Shown: piece after piece, positions 26,347 to 37,389 of the stretch
How the letters are laid out: every line of letters begins with the position of its first letter
Position numbering within the stretch: the first letter of the stretch is position 1
The notes under the pieces: generated by a model
Seen by the model: only the letters and a program-made list of their open reading frames with translations
What the model was told of the DNA's origin: nothing
The model's database searches: none
Program-made: the position numbers and the translations under genes
Assembly: GCA_016841965.1 (NCBI GenBank)
Contig: JAEANN010000054.1
Coordinates: 186,001-250,000, forward strand
From: Candidatus Roseilinea mizusawaensis
GTDB lineage: Bacteria; Chloroflexota; Anaerolineae; J036; Brachytrichaceae
DNA: 64,000 nucleotides
Direction of reading: 5' to 3'

Positions 26347-27297
26347 TTAGCGCCAGCGCCGACGGCGTAACGCGCTGGCGGAGAGGACACGCGTCGGGTT
26401 GGGCCGGCCGGCCAGAATATCCGCCCAGTTGATCTGCGCCGCCGCTTGCCGGCCAATCTGAATCAGTTCGGCGATATCGTTAATGCCGTCCAGGCCGATG
26501 TCGCGCGGCAACGATGGGTTGATGCGGTACGCGCCGGCTGTCTCGAAGTGGCGCAACACCAGTTCGGTCTGTTGTTCAGCCGGCGACATCAGCAACTCGC
26601 CCACCACCCAGTTGGCCCAGGCCACCAGATTGTTGGGTGAAAATCGGGCATCGTAGACGCCCGTGCCCAGCGAGACGACGATGCACTCTGCCGGCGTGTA
26701 CGCGCCGGGCGGCGTGTAGTAGAACGCCTCGACGCACATCTGATAGACCGGGTTGCCGGCGATGCCAACCCCGCCATCCACACACGGGCCGACGCCGGGC
26801 ACCTCCCACGGCTCGAAGTAGGTCGGCGCTGCGGCAGAGGCCGTCACGCAATCCACCAGGTCGAGTTGTCCGGTGACCTGATCGTTGACCTCGTTGTCGC
26901 GCACGAAGTAGAAGGGGCGGCCATCGGACACGCGCTTGGCGGTGATCAGCAGATCGATCTCTAACTGGTTAAGCGCGCAATGCCCGACTCGTTCGGCCAA
27001 CAGATCGTAGAGCGGCCGGCTGCGATATTTGAACGACCCCAGGCTGAAAATCCAGCCCAGCACATCCTTGCGGAAAATCTTCGGGCCAAGGGTCTGGTAC
27101 AGATCGAGCATCTGCTCGGCGGGTATGCCCCTGGCAAGGCCGGCGGCGATGATGGCGCCGGTGGAGGTGCCGGCGACGAAAGAGATCGATTCGCGGGCCG
27201 ACTTGCCGGTCTGGCGCTCCAACTCGATCAAGGCGCACAAGGGAATGATGCCGCGAATGCCGCCGCCGTCGATGGACAACAGAACCTTGCTGCTCAT
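26347..27297 (-). CDS. Patatin-like phospholipase
   Basis: This 316-residue acyl hydrolase has all the patatin motifs: oxyanion loop DGGGIRG near residue 10, nucleophile elbow GTSTG (Ser near 46), and catalytic Asp in DGGVG near 175. The sequence SIDGGGIRGIIPLCALIELE is the long-loop form found in cytoplasmic patatins. It should cleave acyl chains from membrane lipids. Some patatins of this type are effectors of anti-phage systems, but no cyclase or other partner lies nearby, so a housekeeping lipase is more likely. Confidence 0.93.
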   Translation of the reverse strand: MSSKVLLSIDGGGIRGIIPLCALIELERQTGKSARESISFVAGTSTGAIIAAGLARGIPAEQMLDLYQTLGPKIFRKDVLGWIFSLGSFKYRSRPLYDLLAERVGHCALNQLEIDLLITAKRVSDGRPFYFVRDNEVNDQVTGQLDLVDCVTASAAAPTYFEPWEVPGVGPCVDGGVGIAGNPVYQMCVEAFYYTPPGAYTPAECIVVSLGTGVYDARFSPNNLVAWANWVVGELLMSPAEQQTELVLRHFETAGAYRINPSLPRDIGLDGINDIAELIQIGRQAAAQINWADILAGRPNPTRVLSASALRRRRWR

Positions 27298-27458
27298 AGA
27301 ACCTCCTGAGCGATTTCTACAATGCGCGAGCGCCTCTGTGCGACTATAGCACTAGACGCAGAACGAGGGCATAGATCAGGAGAGGCAATCTGACTACACT
27401 ATGCAGTACGCATTCACGCATTCAATACATTCCGCAGCTTTTCAACGAAGGTTTTAGC

Positions 27459-28367
27459 ATGAGCGACATCATCAAGATCGGCATGATCGGCCTGGACACA
27501 TCACACTGCCCGGCGTTTGCGGATATTCTCCACGATCCGCACCAGGCATGGCATGTGCCGGGCGGGCGCATCGCGGCAGCCATGCCCGGCGGCTCGGAGG
27601 CGTTCTCCCTCAGCCGCACCCGTGTGGCCGGCTTTACCGCAGCGCTGCGCGACAAACACGGCGTGCAGATGGTGGACGACATCGAGACGCTGGCGGCCCA
27701 AGTCGACGCCATTCTGCTCGAAAGTGTGGATGGCCGGCAGCACCTGGAGCAGTTCCGACGCGCGGCGGTGGGCAAACCGGTCTACATCGACAAGCCGTTT
27801 GCCACGTCCACCGACGACGCGCGCGAGATCATTCGCATTGCCGAGCGCACCCACACCCCGCTGATGTCGTGCTCGTCGTTGCGCTACGCCGCCGGCATCA
27901 CAGATCTGATCTCCGACCCGGCAGAGGCCGTGCAGGCGTGTGAGGCGTTCGGGCCGGCGCCGATTCTGGAGGACTACCCCGGCCTGTATTGGTACGGCAT
28001 TCACAGCGCCGAGATGTTGTTTGCTTTCATGGGAGCCGGGTGCGTCCGCGTGCGCTGTGTGGCGACACGCGACGCCGATGTGGCAGTTGGCGAATGGCGC
28101 GATGGACGGGCCGGCGTCATGCGCGGCACGCGGCTGGAACGGGGCGACTTTGGCTGCGTGGTCCACACCAACACTACCACGCGCCTTGCCTTAGCCGGAG
28201 CCACACCCCCCCACTACCACACCCTGCTGACGCGCATCATGGCATTCTTCCGCACCGGCATCTCACCCATACCCCTCGAAGAAACCTTCGAGATTGTGGC
28301 GTTTCTCGAAGCCGCCGAACGCAGCAAAGCCCAGGGCGGCGCAACTCAGACAACGGCAGGGCTGTGA
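27459..28367 (+). CDS. Gfo/Idh/MocA-family oxidoreductase
   Basis: A 302-residue NAD(P)-dependent sugar oxidoreductase-like protein. The N-terminal fold begins IKIGMIGLDTSHCPAFADIL; the glycine motif is altered from GxGxxG. VDAILLESVDGRQHLEQFRR and GKPVYIDKPFA (the family's EKP-type motif, here DKP) follow, and the C-terminal domain keeps YGIHSAEMLFAFMG. Substrate unknown. The altered Gly motif raises doubt about cofactor preference or activity. It is followed after 24 bp by a methyltransferase gene on the same strand. Confidence 0.85.
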   Translation: MSDIIKIGMIGLDTSHCPAFADILHDPHQAWHVPGGRIAAAMPGGSEAFSLSRTRVAGFTAALRDKHGVQMVDDIETLAAQVDAILLESVDGRQHLEQFRRAAVGKPVYIDKPFATSTDDAREIIRIAERTHTPLMSCSSLRYAAGITDLISDPAEAVQACEAFGPAPILEDYPGLYWYGIHSAEMLFAFMGAGCVRVRCVATRDADVAVGEWRDGRAGVMRGTRLERGDFGCVVHTNTTTRLALAGATPPHYHTLLTRIMAFFRTGISPIPLEETFEIVAFLEAAERSKAQGGATQTTAGL

Positions 28368-28391
28368 CGATCCGGTGTACCATTCGCCCTC

Positions 28392-29066
28392 ATGGAACTA
28401 AGGCCCGACAATGTTGCCGAGTGGGATCCTGCATTGTTTGACAAGCAGGACCCCACGCCCGATTACCTGTTCTACGCCCAGGTGCGCAAGGTTGTTCACA
28501 TCGATGAACAAGCCATCCGCACACTGACTACCCTATACCGTGAACTGCTGCCGCCGGGCGGCGCCATTCTCGACCTGATGAGTTCATGGCGTTCGCATCT
28601 GCCGCCTGACATGAGCTTCAGCCGGGTGTCTGGGCTGGGGATGAACAAGGACGAGTTGGCCGACAACCCACAGCTAACAGACTACGTCATTCACGACCTG
28701 AACGTTAGACCGACGCTGCCGTACAGAGACGCCGAGTTCGACGCCGCCTGCTGCGCCGTGTCGGTGCAATATCTGCAAAAGCCGGCCCAGGTGTTCCGTG
28801 AGGTGCGGCGCGTGCTGAAGCCGGGTGGAGTGTTCGTCGTCTCGTTTAGCAACCGTTGCTTTCCAACCAAAGCCGTCAATCTGTGGCTCGAAACGGGCGA
28901 CGAAGAGCATCTGCAATTGGTCGCGCTATACTTTGCCGCATCGGGCGGCTGGTCGCGAATCACGATGCGTGATTGCAGTGCGCCCTGCGCGCGGTTGTTT
29001 CAGTGTGATCCGTTGTACGCGGTGTGGGCGACTGCGCAGGCGCAATCTGCCGGCGCGCCAGATTAA
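28392..29066 (+). CDS. Class I SAM-dependent methyltransferase
   Basis: A 224-residue protein with a Rossmann-type methyltransferase core. Motif I is degenerate (GGAILDLMSSWRSHLP, with Ser-Ser-Trp where Gly-x-Gly is usual). A later strand, FDAACCAVSVQYLQKP, and VRRVLKPGGVFVVSFSNRCF (motifs III/IV) match the Methyltransf_11 family. FSNR and FPTKAV are typical of a subgroup found near sugar or lipid enzymes. The substrate is unknown. The weak motif I suggests altered SAM binding. Confidence 0.82.
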   Translation: MELRPDNVAEWDPALFDKQDPTPDYLFYAQVRKVVHIDEQAIRTLTTLYRELLPPGGAILDLMSSWRSHLPPDMSFSRVSGLGMNKDELADNPQLTDYVIHDLNVRPTLPYRDAEFDAACCAVSVQYLQKPAQVFREVRRVLKPGGVFVVSFSNRCFPTKAVNLWLETGDEEHLQLVALYFAASGGWSRITMRDCSAPCARLFQCDPLYAVWATAQAQSAGAPD

Positions 29067-29095
29067 TCACGCGGCCAACTGTCTGAGGCAGGCTG

Positions 29096-29998
29096 ATGAT
29101 TATCTTCGGAACCGACCCCCGGCAGGCATTGAGATCGGGCTTAGTAGCCATAAGCAGCGCCGCGCTAATACTGCTTGTGTTGTTGGGGCTGGCAATCCTG
29201 CTGCCCCTGTCGTTTCTGACGTTTGCGCTGATTGTGCTGGCGCTGGGGCTAAGCGCTTTCATTGGCTGGGCGGCCTACCATACCTATGCGCTCACCCACA
29301 CCAGTTACGCCATCGACCGCAACGCCTTTGTGATTCGCTGGGGGCCGATCCGCCAGATCGTTCCGATGGGCGATGTGCAGCGCGTCATCGCCGGCTCGGA
29401 CATCGCGGCGGATGTTCGGCTGCTGCGCTTGCCCCTGCCCGGCTGGTGGATTGGGCGTGGATGGCATCCTGAGCTGGGCAGGATTGATTTCTTCAGCGCA
29501 GCGCCTGTCGAAGATCAGATCATCATCGTCACCCAAGAAGCGGGCTATGCTGTATCGCCGCAGGATGCACAGGCGTTTGTGGACGCATTTCGCATCCGGT
29601 TCCAGATGGGTCCCACCCAAATCGTGCGCCCGGCCCGGTTGTTCCCGGCGGTAATGACGTGGCCGATCTGGAAAAGCCCGACCAGCCTGGCGTTGATTAC
29701 GCTGCCGATCGTGCTGAATGCGCTGGTGTTCGGGGTCAGCTTTGCGCTATTCCCCAGCCTGCCCGAACAGATCGTGTTGCACTTCGACGCTGCCGGCGCG
29801 CCAGACCGAATGGGAAGCCCAGCCCAGATCTTCGGGCCGGCAGTGATCGGTCTGGCGCTCATGCTGATCAATCTTGCCATCGGCATCGTCGCTTACCGGC
29901 GCGACCGGCTGGCCGCCTGGTTGGCATGGGGTGGCAGCGCCGGCGTGCAGCTATCGCTGCTGATTGCCACTCTCACTCTGGCGCTGGCGAGGCCGTGA
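29096..29998 (+). CDS. Membrane protein with bacterial PH and DUF1648 domains
   Basis: About 300 residues. Two N-terminal membrane helices lead to a bacterial pleckstrin-homology-like domain (about residues 70-170: SYAIDRNAFVIRWGPIRQIV), followed by a DUF1648 segment with PSLPEQIVLHFDAAGAPDRM and three more helices. Both domains are common in small envelope proteins of Gram-positive and Chloroflexota bacteria; the job is not established. The next gene starts 5 bp after its stop. Confidence 0.8.
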   Translation: MIIFGTDPRQALRSGLVAISSAALILLVLLGLAILLPLSFLTFALIVLALGLSAFIGWAAYHTYALTHTSYAIDRNAFVIRWGPIRQIVPMGDVQRVIAGSDIAADVRLLRLPLPGWWIGRGWHPELGRIDFFSAAPVEDQIIIVTQEAGYAVSPQDAQAFVDAFRIRFQMGPTQIVRPARLFPAVMTWPIWKSPTSLALITLPIVLNALVFGVSFALFPSLPEQIVLHFDAAGAPDRMGSPAQIFGPAVIGLALMLINLAIGIVAYRRDRLAAWLAWGGSAGVQLSLLIATLTLALARP

Positions 29999-30002
29999 AA
30001 GC

Positions 30003-30956
30003 ATGATCCTGGTCACAGGGGCAACCGGCTGTGTCGGGCGAGTAGTTGTCGAACGGCTCACGGCGTGTGGCCATGCTGTCAAATGCCTGTGGCACTGGAA
30101 CCACGAGCATCTGGCCCCGCGCAAAGTGACCATTATCGGCGGCGACACGCGCAATCTCGCCTCGCTGGTCGAGGCGATGGAGGATGTCGACACGGTCGTT
30201 CATCTCGCTTCAATCCGGCGCGAGACCCACACGGACTCGTTCGAGGAGGTGAACATCGGCGGCACGCGCAACGTGGTCGAGGCGATGAAGCAGACCCGCG
30301 CCACACGCTTGATCACCGTGTCGTGTCTGGGCGCAGAGACGCGCTCGGCCTATCCCTTTCTGCGCTCGATCGGCAAAGCCGAAGAGATTGCGCGCGCCAG
30401 CGGGCTGAACTTCACGGTGCTGAAATCGGCGGTGGTGTATGGGCCGGGGGACTGGCTGACCGCGTGGATCACGGGCGTGGCATCGGCGTTGCCGTTCGTG
30501 TTGCCCCTGCCGCACGCTGGCGCCACCCGTCTACAACCGATCTGGGTGGGAGACCTGGCTGCGTGTGTGGAGCGCTGCTTATCTACACGGGCTACTTACC
30601 GCCAGGTGGTGCCGGTCGGCGGGCCGCAGGCGCTGACGCTGGCCGATATCGCCGAGAGCACGCTGAGCGCGCGGGGTGTGCGCCGGCGGCTGGTGCGTGT
30701 GCCCAGCAGCTTGACCCGCCAGATGACGCGCTTTCTGGCGCGTTATCGGGGCGCACTCAATGAACAAGAGATGGAGTCTCTGTCGCACAATCGCACTACC
30801 GAGACGGGCGGGGTGCATCGTGTGTTTGGATTTGCGCCGGCGCGCATGCAGGCCAAACTGGACTATCTGAGGCCGGACTCCCTACCGCCGCCGCTGCCGG
30901 TGCGCTTCCCGGCGTGGTGGCAGGCCGGCCCGCCGCGCATACGCGCCCGGTCATAA
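30003..30956 (+). CDS. NAD(P)-binding epimerase-like protein (NDUFA9/complex I-associated type)
   Basis: A 317-residue atypical short-chain dehydrogenase. The cofactor motif is MILVTGATGCVGRVVVERL, followed by GDTRNLASLVEAMEDVDTVV and LITVSCLGAETRSAYPFLRS. The usual YxxxK active site is replaced by SIGKAEE, the NDUFA9-type pattern. Such proteins bind NADPH and often serve quinone or pigment metabolism or assembly of complex I. The ATG at 30003 is chosen since upstream codons overlap the previous gene. Confidence 0.85.
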   Translation: MILVTGATGCVGRVVVERLTACGHAVKCLWHWNHEHLAPRKVTIIGGDTRNLASLVEAMEDVDTVVHLASIRRETHTDSFEEVNIGGTRNVVEAMKQTRATRLITVSCLGAETRSAYPFLRSIGKAEEIARASGLNFTVLKSAVVYGPGDWLTAWITGVASALPFVLPLPHAGATRLQPIWVGDLAACVERCLSTRATYRQVVPVGGPQALTLADIAESTLSARGVRRRLVRVPSSLTRQMTRFLARYRGALNEQEMESLSHNRTTETGGVHRVFGFAPARMQAKLDYLRPDSLPPPLPVRFPAWWQAGPPRIRARS

Positions 30957-30987
30957 GCCGGCTTCCTCTGCCGGCGCTCGTACCGCT

Positions 30988-32943
30988 TCAGCCTTTGACG
31001 CTGCCGGCGGTCAGCCCTTCAACCAGGAAACGCTGGGCAAAGATATACACCGCCACCACCGGAATTGACATGATGAGCGAAGCCGCCATCAACTGGCCAT
31101 AGGGATAGATATCGGCAAAGACCAGTTTCTGCAACCCGACCGGCAAGGTGATCAACTGTTCGCTGGTGAGGAAGATAAAGGCATACAGGAATTCATTCCA
31201 GGCGTTCGTGAAAGCAATCAACATGACCGCCAGCAGCGCCGGCATGGCCAGCGGCAACGTGACGCGAACAAACGCCACAAAACGCGTTGCGCCATCGATC
31301 TGTGCTGCCTCTTCCAGATCTTCGGGGATGGAACGATAGTAGCCCATCATCACCCAGGCGGCGAACGGGATGAGGAAGGTGGGATAGGTGAGGATTAGCG
31401 CCCAATGCGAGTTGATCACTCCCAGGCCGGTGAGGATGCGATACATCGGGATAAACATTAGCGCGCCGGGCAACAGATAGGTGACCAGCAGCACTGTGGT
31501 CAGACCGCCGGCCCCGCGAAATTTGAGTCGGGCCAGCGCATAGCCGGCCAACGCCGCGAAAAACACCGACATTGCCGTAGTCACCAGGGCAATACTCACC
31601 GTGTTGCGAAACCAGGTGGTGTACTGCGTTCTGTTCAGCAGCGTGTTGAATTGATCAAGCGTCCATGGATCGGGCCAGAACAACGAAACGCGCTGCGCAA
31701 TCTGCAACTCGCCTTTGAAAGCTGTGATTATGATCCAGTAGAACGGGAAAAGCACGAACAACAGAAATGGCAATAACAACAGCAGGCGCCCTGCAACACC
31801 CATTGCGCCCTGCTGTCGCCGAGACAAAAGCGTGTGCCGCGCCCCCCCGCTGACTAGCCCCGCTAGACGCGCAGAGAGGCCGGCCACAAATTGATCTAGA
31901 TAGCGATAACCCGTTTCAAACGGCCAGACGATGGCCGCCAGCGCACGGTTGACCAGCGCGGCAATGCGGCCAAAGAAACGATCCAGCCGGCTGTCGGTAG
32001 CCGGGGCTACGCCTTGGCGCATGAAGCGGGCCAGCGCAAAGATCGCCACAGCCAGAAACGGCGCAGTCGAGATGGACACTGCCGCGCCGGGACCATAGCG
32101 AAATTGCAGCAGCGCCCGTTCGTAGGCCAAAATCGAATAGACGCGCGTCTCGCCGCCCGGCCCGCCGCCGGTCATCAGATAGATCAGGCCAAATGCGTTG
32201 AACGTGGAAATGGTGGAGAGCAGCACCGTGACGGCAACAACATAGCGCAAGCTGGGCAGAGTGATATGCAAAAAGCGCTCCAGCGGATTGGCGCCATCCA
32301 CCTCAGCCGCCTCATACAGCTCCTTGTCAATCGCTTTCATGCCGGCCAGCAGCAGAATCGTGAAGAAGGGAATCCCCTTCCACACATTCACCGCAATCAC
32401 ACTGCCAAGCGCCAGACCCGATTCGGCCAACCAGGCCACATTCCGGTCGATCAACCCCAGAGACTGCAAAATGGGATTCAGGCCGCCAAAGATGGGGTCA
32501 TAAATGCTGCGCCAGGTCAGCGCGGTCACCACCTCGGGCACGATCCACGGCAGCAGCATCAGACCAGACAGCACATTGCGGGCAGGCAGACGACTGTTGA
32601 GCAAGGATGCGATCCCAATCCCCACGATCAGCTTGATGCCAACCGACAGCACAGTGAAACGGATGGTGTTGAGCAACGAGCCCAGGTATTGCTCATCTTC
32701 GAGCAAACGCAGATAGTTGGTCAACCCAATAAACACCTCTTGCCGGTTGATCGTGCGAATGAAGAAGCTGAGCACAATGGCGTTGAAAAAGGGATAGAGA
32801 ATCAATCCGGCGATGAGAATAATCGTCGGCGCCAGGAAAACAGCAGCTATTTTCCAGTCTTTGCCCAGCAGGCGTTGCAGGCGTTTGCCGACGCCGGATG
32901 AGGTGACACGAGTGGCCGAAACCCAGGTTGCCGGTTGGGCCAT
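30988..32943 (-). CDS. Fused two-domain sugar ABC transporter permease (MalF-MalG type)
   Basis: One 651-residue chain holds both permease subunits normally made separately. The first half (about residues 30-320) has the coupling motif EAAEVDGANPLERFLHITLP, and the second half (about 380-651) has EEAAQIDGATRFVAFVRVTL. A linker with several hydrophobic patches joins them. GGAGG lies 7 bases before the ATG at 32943. It should form the membrane pore alone, with two copies of an ATPase encoded elsewhere. It follows the binding-protein gene at 33069-34487 after a 125-bp gap with a stem-loop. Confidence 0.9.
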   Translation of the reverse strand: MAQPATWVSATRVTSSGVGKRLQRLLGKDWKIAAVFLAPTIILIAGLILYPFFNAIVLSFFIRTINRQEVFIGLTNYLRLLEDEQYLGSLLNTIRFTVLSVGIKLIVGIGIASLLNSRLPARNVLSGLMLLPWIVPEVVTALTWRSIYDPIFGGLNPILQSLGLIDRNVAWLAESGLALGSVIAVNVWKGIPFFTILLLAGMKAIDKELYEAAEVDGANPLERFLHITLPSLRYVVAVTVLLSTISTFNAFGLIYLMTGGGPGGETRVYSILAYERALLQFRYGPGAAVSISTAPFLAVAIFALARFMRQGVAPATDSRLDRFFGRIAALVNRALAAIVWPFETGYRYLDQFVAGLSARLAGLVSGGARHTLLSRRQQGAMGVAGRLLLLLPFLLFVLFPFYWIIITAFKGELQIAQRVSLFWPDPWTLDQFNTLLNRTQYTTWFRNTVSIALVTTAMSVFFAALAGYALARLKFRGAGGLTTVLLVTYLLPGALMFIPMYRILTGLGVINSHWALILTYPTFLIPFAAWVMMGYYRSIPEDLEEAAQIDGATRFVAFVRVTLPLAMPALLAVMLIAFTNAWNEFLYAFIFLTSEQLITLPVGLQKLVFADIYPYGQLMAASLIMSIPVVAVYIFAQRFLVEGLTAGSVKG

Positions 32944-32974
32944 GGCATTCCTCCTATAGGATTGTCGCTGCGCC

Positions 32975-32998
32975 AAAGTGCGCACGAAAGTGCGCACG
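32975..32998. repeat. Tandem 12-bp repeat in the sugar-transport gap
   Basis: AAAGTGCGCACG occurs twice in direct succession. Each copy contains the palindrome GTGCGCAC, so the pair could be a twin binding site for a dimeric regulator, or a simple duplication. Confidence 0.5.
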
Positions 32999-33012
32999 AA
33001 TGAGCAGACAGG

Positions 33013-33037
33013 CCGGCGCGCCTATCCGGCGCGCCGG
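33013..33037 (-). other. Intercistronic stem-loop after the sugar-binding-protein gene
   Basis: CCGGCGCGCC (33013-33022) pairs perfectly with GGCGCGCCGG (33028-33037) around TATCC. It lies 31 bp past the binding-protein stop codon and has no T-run. Placement and strength match the pstS-pstC stem-loop. Confidence 0.7.
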
Positions 33038-33068
33038 GAATCGTCTGTGTGGCAGACAGGCTGGCCGC

Positions 33069-34487
33069 CTACTGAGGCAAGCCCTTCTCCTCGAAGATTT
33101 GCACCATTAGCTTGTGGCCGTCGGCCACAGCTTGCGCTGCCGTCTTACGACCGGTGATCACATCGGCCATGATCTCGCTGAGAAAGCCGGTGGCAAAGGC
33201 GGCGTCTATAGCAGCGTTGGGCTTGGCAGGATGCGCAAAGCCGAGGTAGTTGCTGGGGTTGAAGATGATCTCGCGCAGGCCGGCAAAGGCCTGATCGGCC
33301 TTGAGCAGATCTTCTGTCCAGGCGTTCTTATAGGCCGGCATGACCAGCCCGCCGCCCAAAATCGACAAGGGGGTGAAGGTCTGCGGGTCAAGGAAGTGCA
33401 GAATAACCTGCCGGGCAGCATCGACCTGCTTTGCGCCGCGGAAGATGGTGTAGTAGGCGTTGCCGCCGCCGCCCAGCTCCAGTTGTCCGTCGTTGGTGAG
33501 CGGGAACCGCACAATGCCGATGTTGGGCAAGATGGGGTTGTTATCGGCGCGCGCTTTGGCGTAGATGCTAAAGGCATTGGCAGTCATGCCGATTTTGCCG
33601 GCCAAAAATGCCTCGTTATTGCTGGGGTCGGTCCAGCTCTCCACGCCGGGCGGCAGGATGTCTTTGTATTCGGGCTTGCTGTAGATATCGGCCAACCACT
33701 GGATGCCGGCCACCGTTTCGGGCGAGTCGAAGGTGACCTTGGTGCCGGTCTCGTCAACGGCGCGCCCACCAAATGCTTGAAACGCTGTGGTGATCAGCCC
33801 GTGACCGTCGCCGCTCTTGTTGACAGTCAAGCCCCAACCATAGTGCTCTTTGGCCGGGTCAGACATTTTGCGCGCAGCATCCAGGCGATCCTGGAGTGTT
33901 TTGATTGCGGCGAGATCCACGCCGGCTTCTGCGGCCCAGTCTTTGCGCACAAACCATGCCCCAGCATTGGAGCTGTGCGGCACGGAATACCACGCGCCGT
34001 TAAAGCGAGCATTGTCATATACCGAGACAGGCACAGCATCGCCGTATTTCTCGATCAATGTGTTGACGATGTCGCTTTGATCAATGGCCAGATCCAAATT
34101 ATGCAACTGAGAGGGGGCGTTGGTGTGATAGGCCAAATCGGGGGGATTGCCGGCGGCCACTGCGGCTTGCATCTTGGCCATGAAATCGCCAAACACTTCG
34201 GGGTTCACCGTCGAGACATCCGGCTCATACCCCAAGCTGCGGATGTACTCTTCGGTTTGCGCTTTATATTGCGTTTCGAGATCTTTGAAATACTCCTGGC
34301 GATGCAGCACCTGCACTTTGCCGCCGGCCGGCGCAGGGGCTGTCGTTGGCTGGGCCTGAGTGGCTGGTGATTCGGCTGCCGGCGCTTCACCGGCCGGGCG
34401 CACCGCACAAGCTGACAGAGCCACGCCACCACCAACTAATGCGGACAAGCGCAGAAATTGCCTTCGATTCATCTGGGAAGTGATCAT
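33069..34487 (-). CDS. Extracellular sugar-binding lipoprotein of an ABC importer
   Basis: A 472-residue family 1 solute-binding protein. The N-terminus NRRQFLRLSALVGGGVALSA-C combines a Tat-like twin Arg with a lipobox, as often in this phylum. A Pro/Ala/Thr linker precedes the mature domain, which includes FGDFMAKMQAAVAAGNPPDL, the motif typical of MalE-type proteins. The sugar cannot be told from sequence. It is the first gene of the operon with the fused permease. GAGGAGATGGAAAG precedes the ATG at 34487. Confidence 0.92.
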   Translation of the reverse strand: MITSQMNRRQFLRLSALVGGGVALSACAVRPAGEAPAAESPATQAQPTTAPAPAGGKVQVLHRQEYFKDLETQYKAQTEEYIRSLGYEPDVSTVNPEVFGDFMAKMQAAVAAGNPPDLAYHTNAPSQLHNLDLAIDQSDIVNTLIEKYGDAVPVSVYDNARFNGAWYSVPHSSNAGAWFVRKDWAAEAGVDLAAIKTLQDRLDAARKMSDPAKEHYGWGLTVNKSGDGHGLITTAFQAFGGRAVDETGTKVTFDSPETVAGIQWLADIYSKPEYKDILPPGVESWTDPSNNEAFLAGKIGMTANAFSIYAKARADNNPILPNIGIVRFPLTNDGQLELGGGGNAYYTIFRGAKQVDAARQVILHFLDPQTFTPLSILGGGLVMPAYKNAWTEDLLKADQAFAGLREIIFNPSNYLGFAHPAKPNAAIDAAFATGFLSEIMADVITGRKTAAQAVADGHKLMVQIFEEKGLPQ

Positions 34488-34832
34488 CTTTCCATCTCCT
34501 CTGAAATTTCAAATCGGGCTAAGCACACAACTACACTAATCTGTTTTGCAAACACGCGGAGACAAGGGGACAGACGGATTGGGCAAATCAATCTGCAGGA
34601 TGCTCAGGGGCAGCTCTGGGCTTTCAGCTACACCTCCTTCAGCCAACACATCGGCTTGTGCAAGACTGCTCGACAGCAGAGGACAATTATATAAGCACGC
34701 GCCGGAGCACGGCTCTAACACAACGCTAACGCCGCGCCAGCATTGCTTTAGCCCCGCCGGCCTATGGTTCTCGCTAAATCACAACGTGATCATGACACCG
34801 GCCCTTGCAGGCCGGCGCAAGGAGCGGAGCAA
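34488..34832. other. Divergent gap between the sugar importer and dnaK
   Basis: The region must carry the promoters of both operons. I find no CIRCE repeat. A CTGCT-CGAC-AGCAG palindrome lies at 34666-34679 beside an AT-rich ATTATATAAG stretch, possibly part of the dnaK promoter. CCGGCC (34798-34803) can pair with GGCCGG (34810-34815) just upstream of the dnaK ribosome-binding site. Confidence 0.45.
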
Positions 34833-36725
<1,893 letters not shown>

Positions 36726-36735
36726 ACGCCGGCGC

Positions 36736-36772
36736 ATCCTCCCGCAGGATTCTCCCCTGCGGGAGGATTTTC
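36736..36772 (+). terminator. Terminator after dnaK
   Basis: A 13-bp GC-rich hairpin (36736-36748 with 36756-36768) is followed by TTTTCT on the plus strand. The stop codon of the convergent cyclase gene lies immediately beyond it, so the same element may serve both genes. Confidence 0.88.
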
Positions 36773-37389
36773 TATTGGATCAGCACCACGCGCGCCGGCC
36801 CCGCATCGCCATCGATGATCTTCAGCGGCAGCGCGATGAGGTGATAGTCGCCGGCCGGCACGTTGCGCAAGCATAGATTCTCGATCAGCGCGATGGTGTG
36901 ACGCAGAAACATCTTGTGGGCCGGCAGATCGGCGCTGGTCGCCTCATCCACAGAGGGCGCGTCGGTGCCCAGCAAGCGCACCCCGCGCCGGCCCAGGTAA
37001 TCGGCCACGTCGGGCATGAACCAGGCAAAGTCGGGATCGAATACCTCAGACGGCGTGTCGCTGGCCGGCGTGCGCACCAGCAGACGAGTCACCCCGTCCA
37101 GCGGCCAGGTTTGCGCGACAGCCAGCGGGATGGGGCCGGTGGTCGGCACAACCACCACGCGCGCCGGCCCGATCAACACATCCAGGCGCATCGCGTCGAT
37201 GCCGGGAGCGCCAATCGCATAGTGTCGTGGCGCGTCAATGTGTGTGCCGGCGTGCAGGCTCATCGTCAACGCGCTAACAGTGCACGAGTCGCCGCGCGTC
37301 AGCGACAGGGTTTCGACCAACGAGACAGGCGTGTCGCCGGGAAAGACGGCCGTGCCGCCAAACAGGGGGCGCGTGATGTCATAGATCAT
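36772..37389 (-). CDS. Cyclase/arylformamidase (KynB-like)
   Basis: This 205-residue metal-dependent hydrolase of the cyclase family (PF04199) has the motif SLHAGTHIDAPRHY, whose His and Asp bind zinc or manganese, and TDAPSVDEATSADLPAHKMF. KynB members hydrolyse N-formylkynurenine in tryptophan breakdown, but no other kynurenine genes are here, so the substrate remains open. Its ATG overlaps the stop codon of the upstream methyltransferase by four bases. Confidence 0.88.
   Translation of the reverse strand: MIYDITRPLFGGTAVFPGDTPVSLVETLSLTRGDSCTVSALTMSLHAGTHIDAPRHYAIGAPGIDAMRLDVLIGPARVVVVPTTGPIPLAVAQTWPLDGVTRLLVRTPASDTPSEVFDPDFAWFMPDVADYLGRRGVRLLGTDAPSVDEATSADLPAHKMFLRHTIALIENLCLRNVPAGDYHLIALPLKIIDGDAGPARVVLIQ

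Noticed and set aside
26347-27297. Patatin as an anti-phage CBASS effector
   Set aside because: No nucleotide cyclase or other defence gene lies on either side; the neighbours are metabolic.
34488-34832. CIRCE operator before dnaK
   Set aside because: No TTAGCACTC-N9-GAGTGCTAA or near match in the gap.
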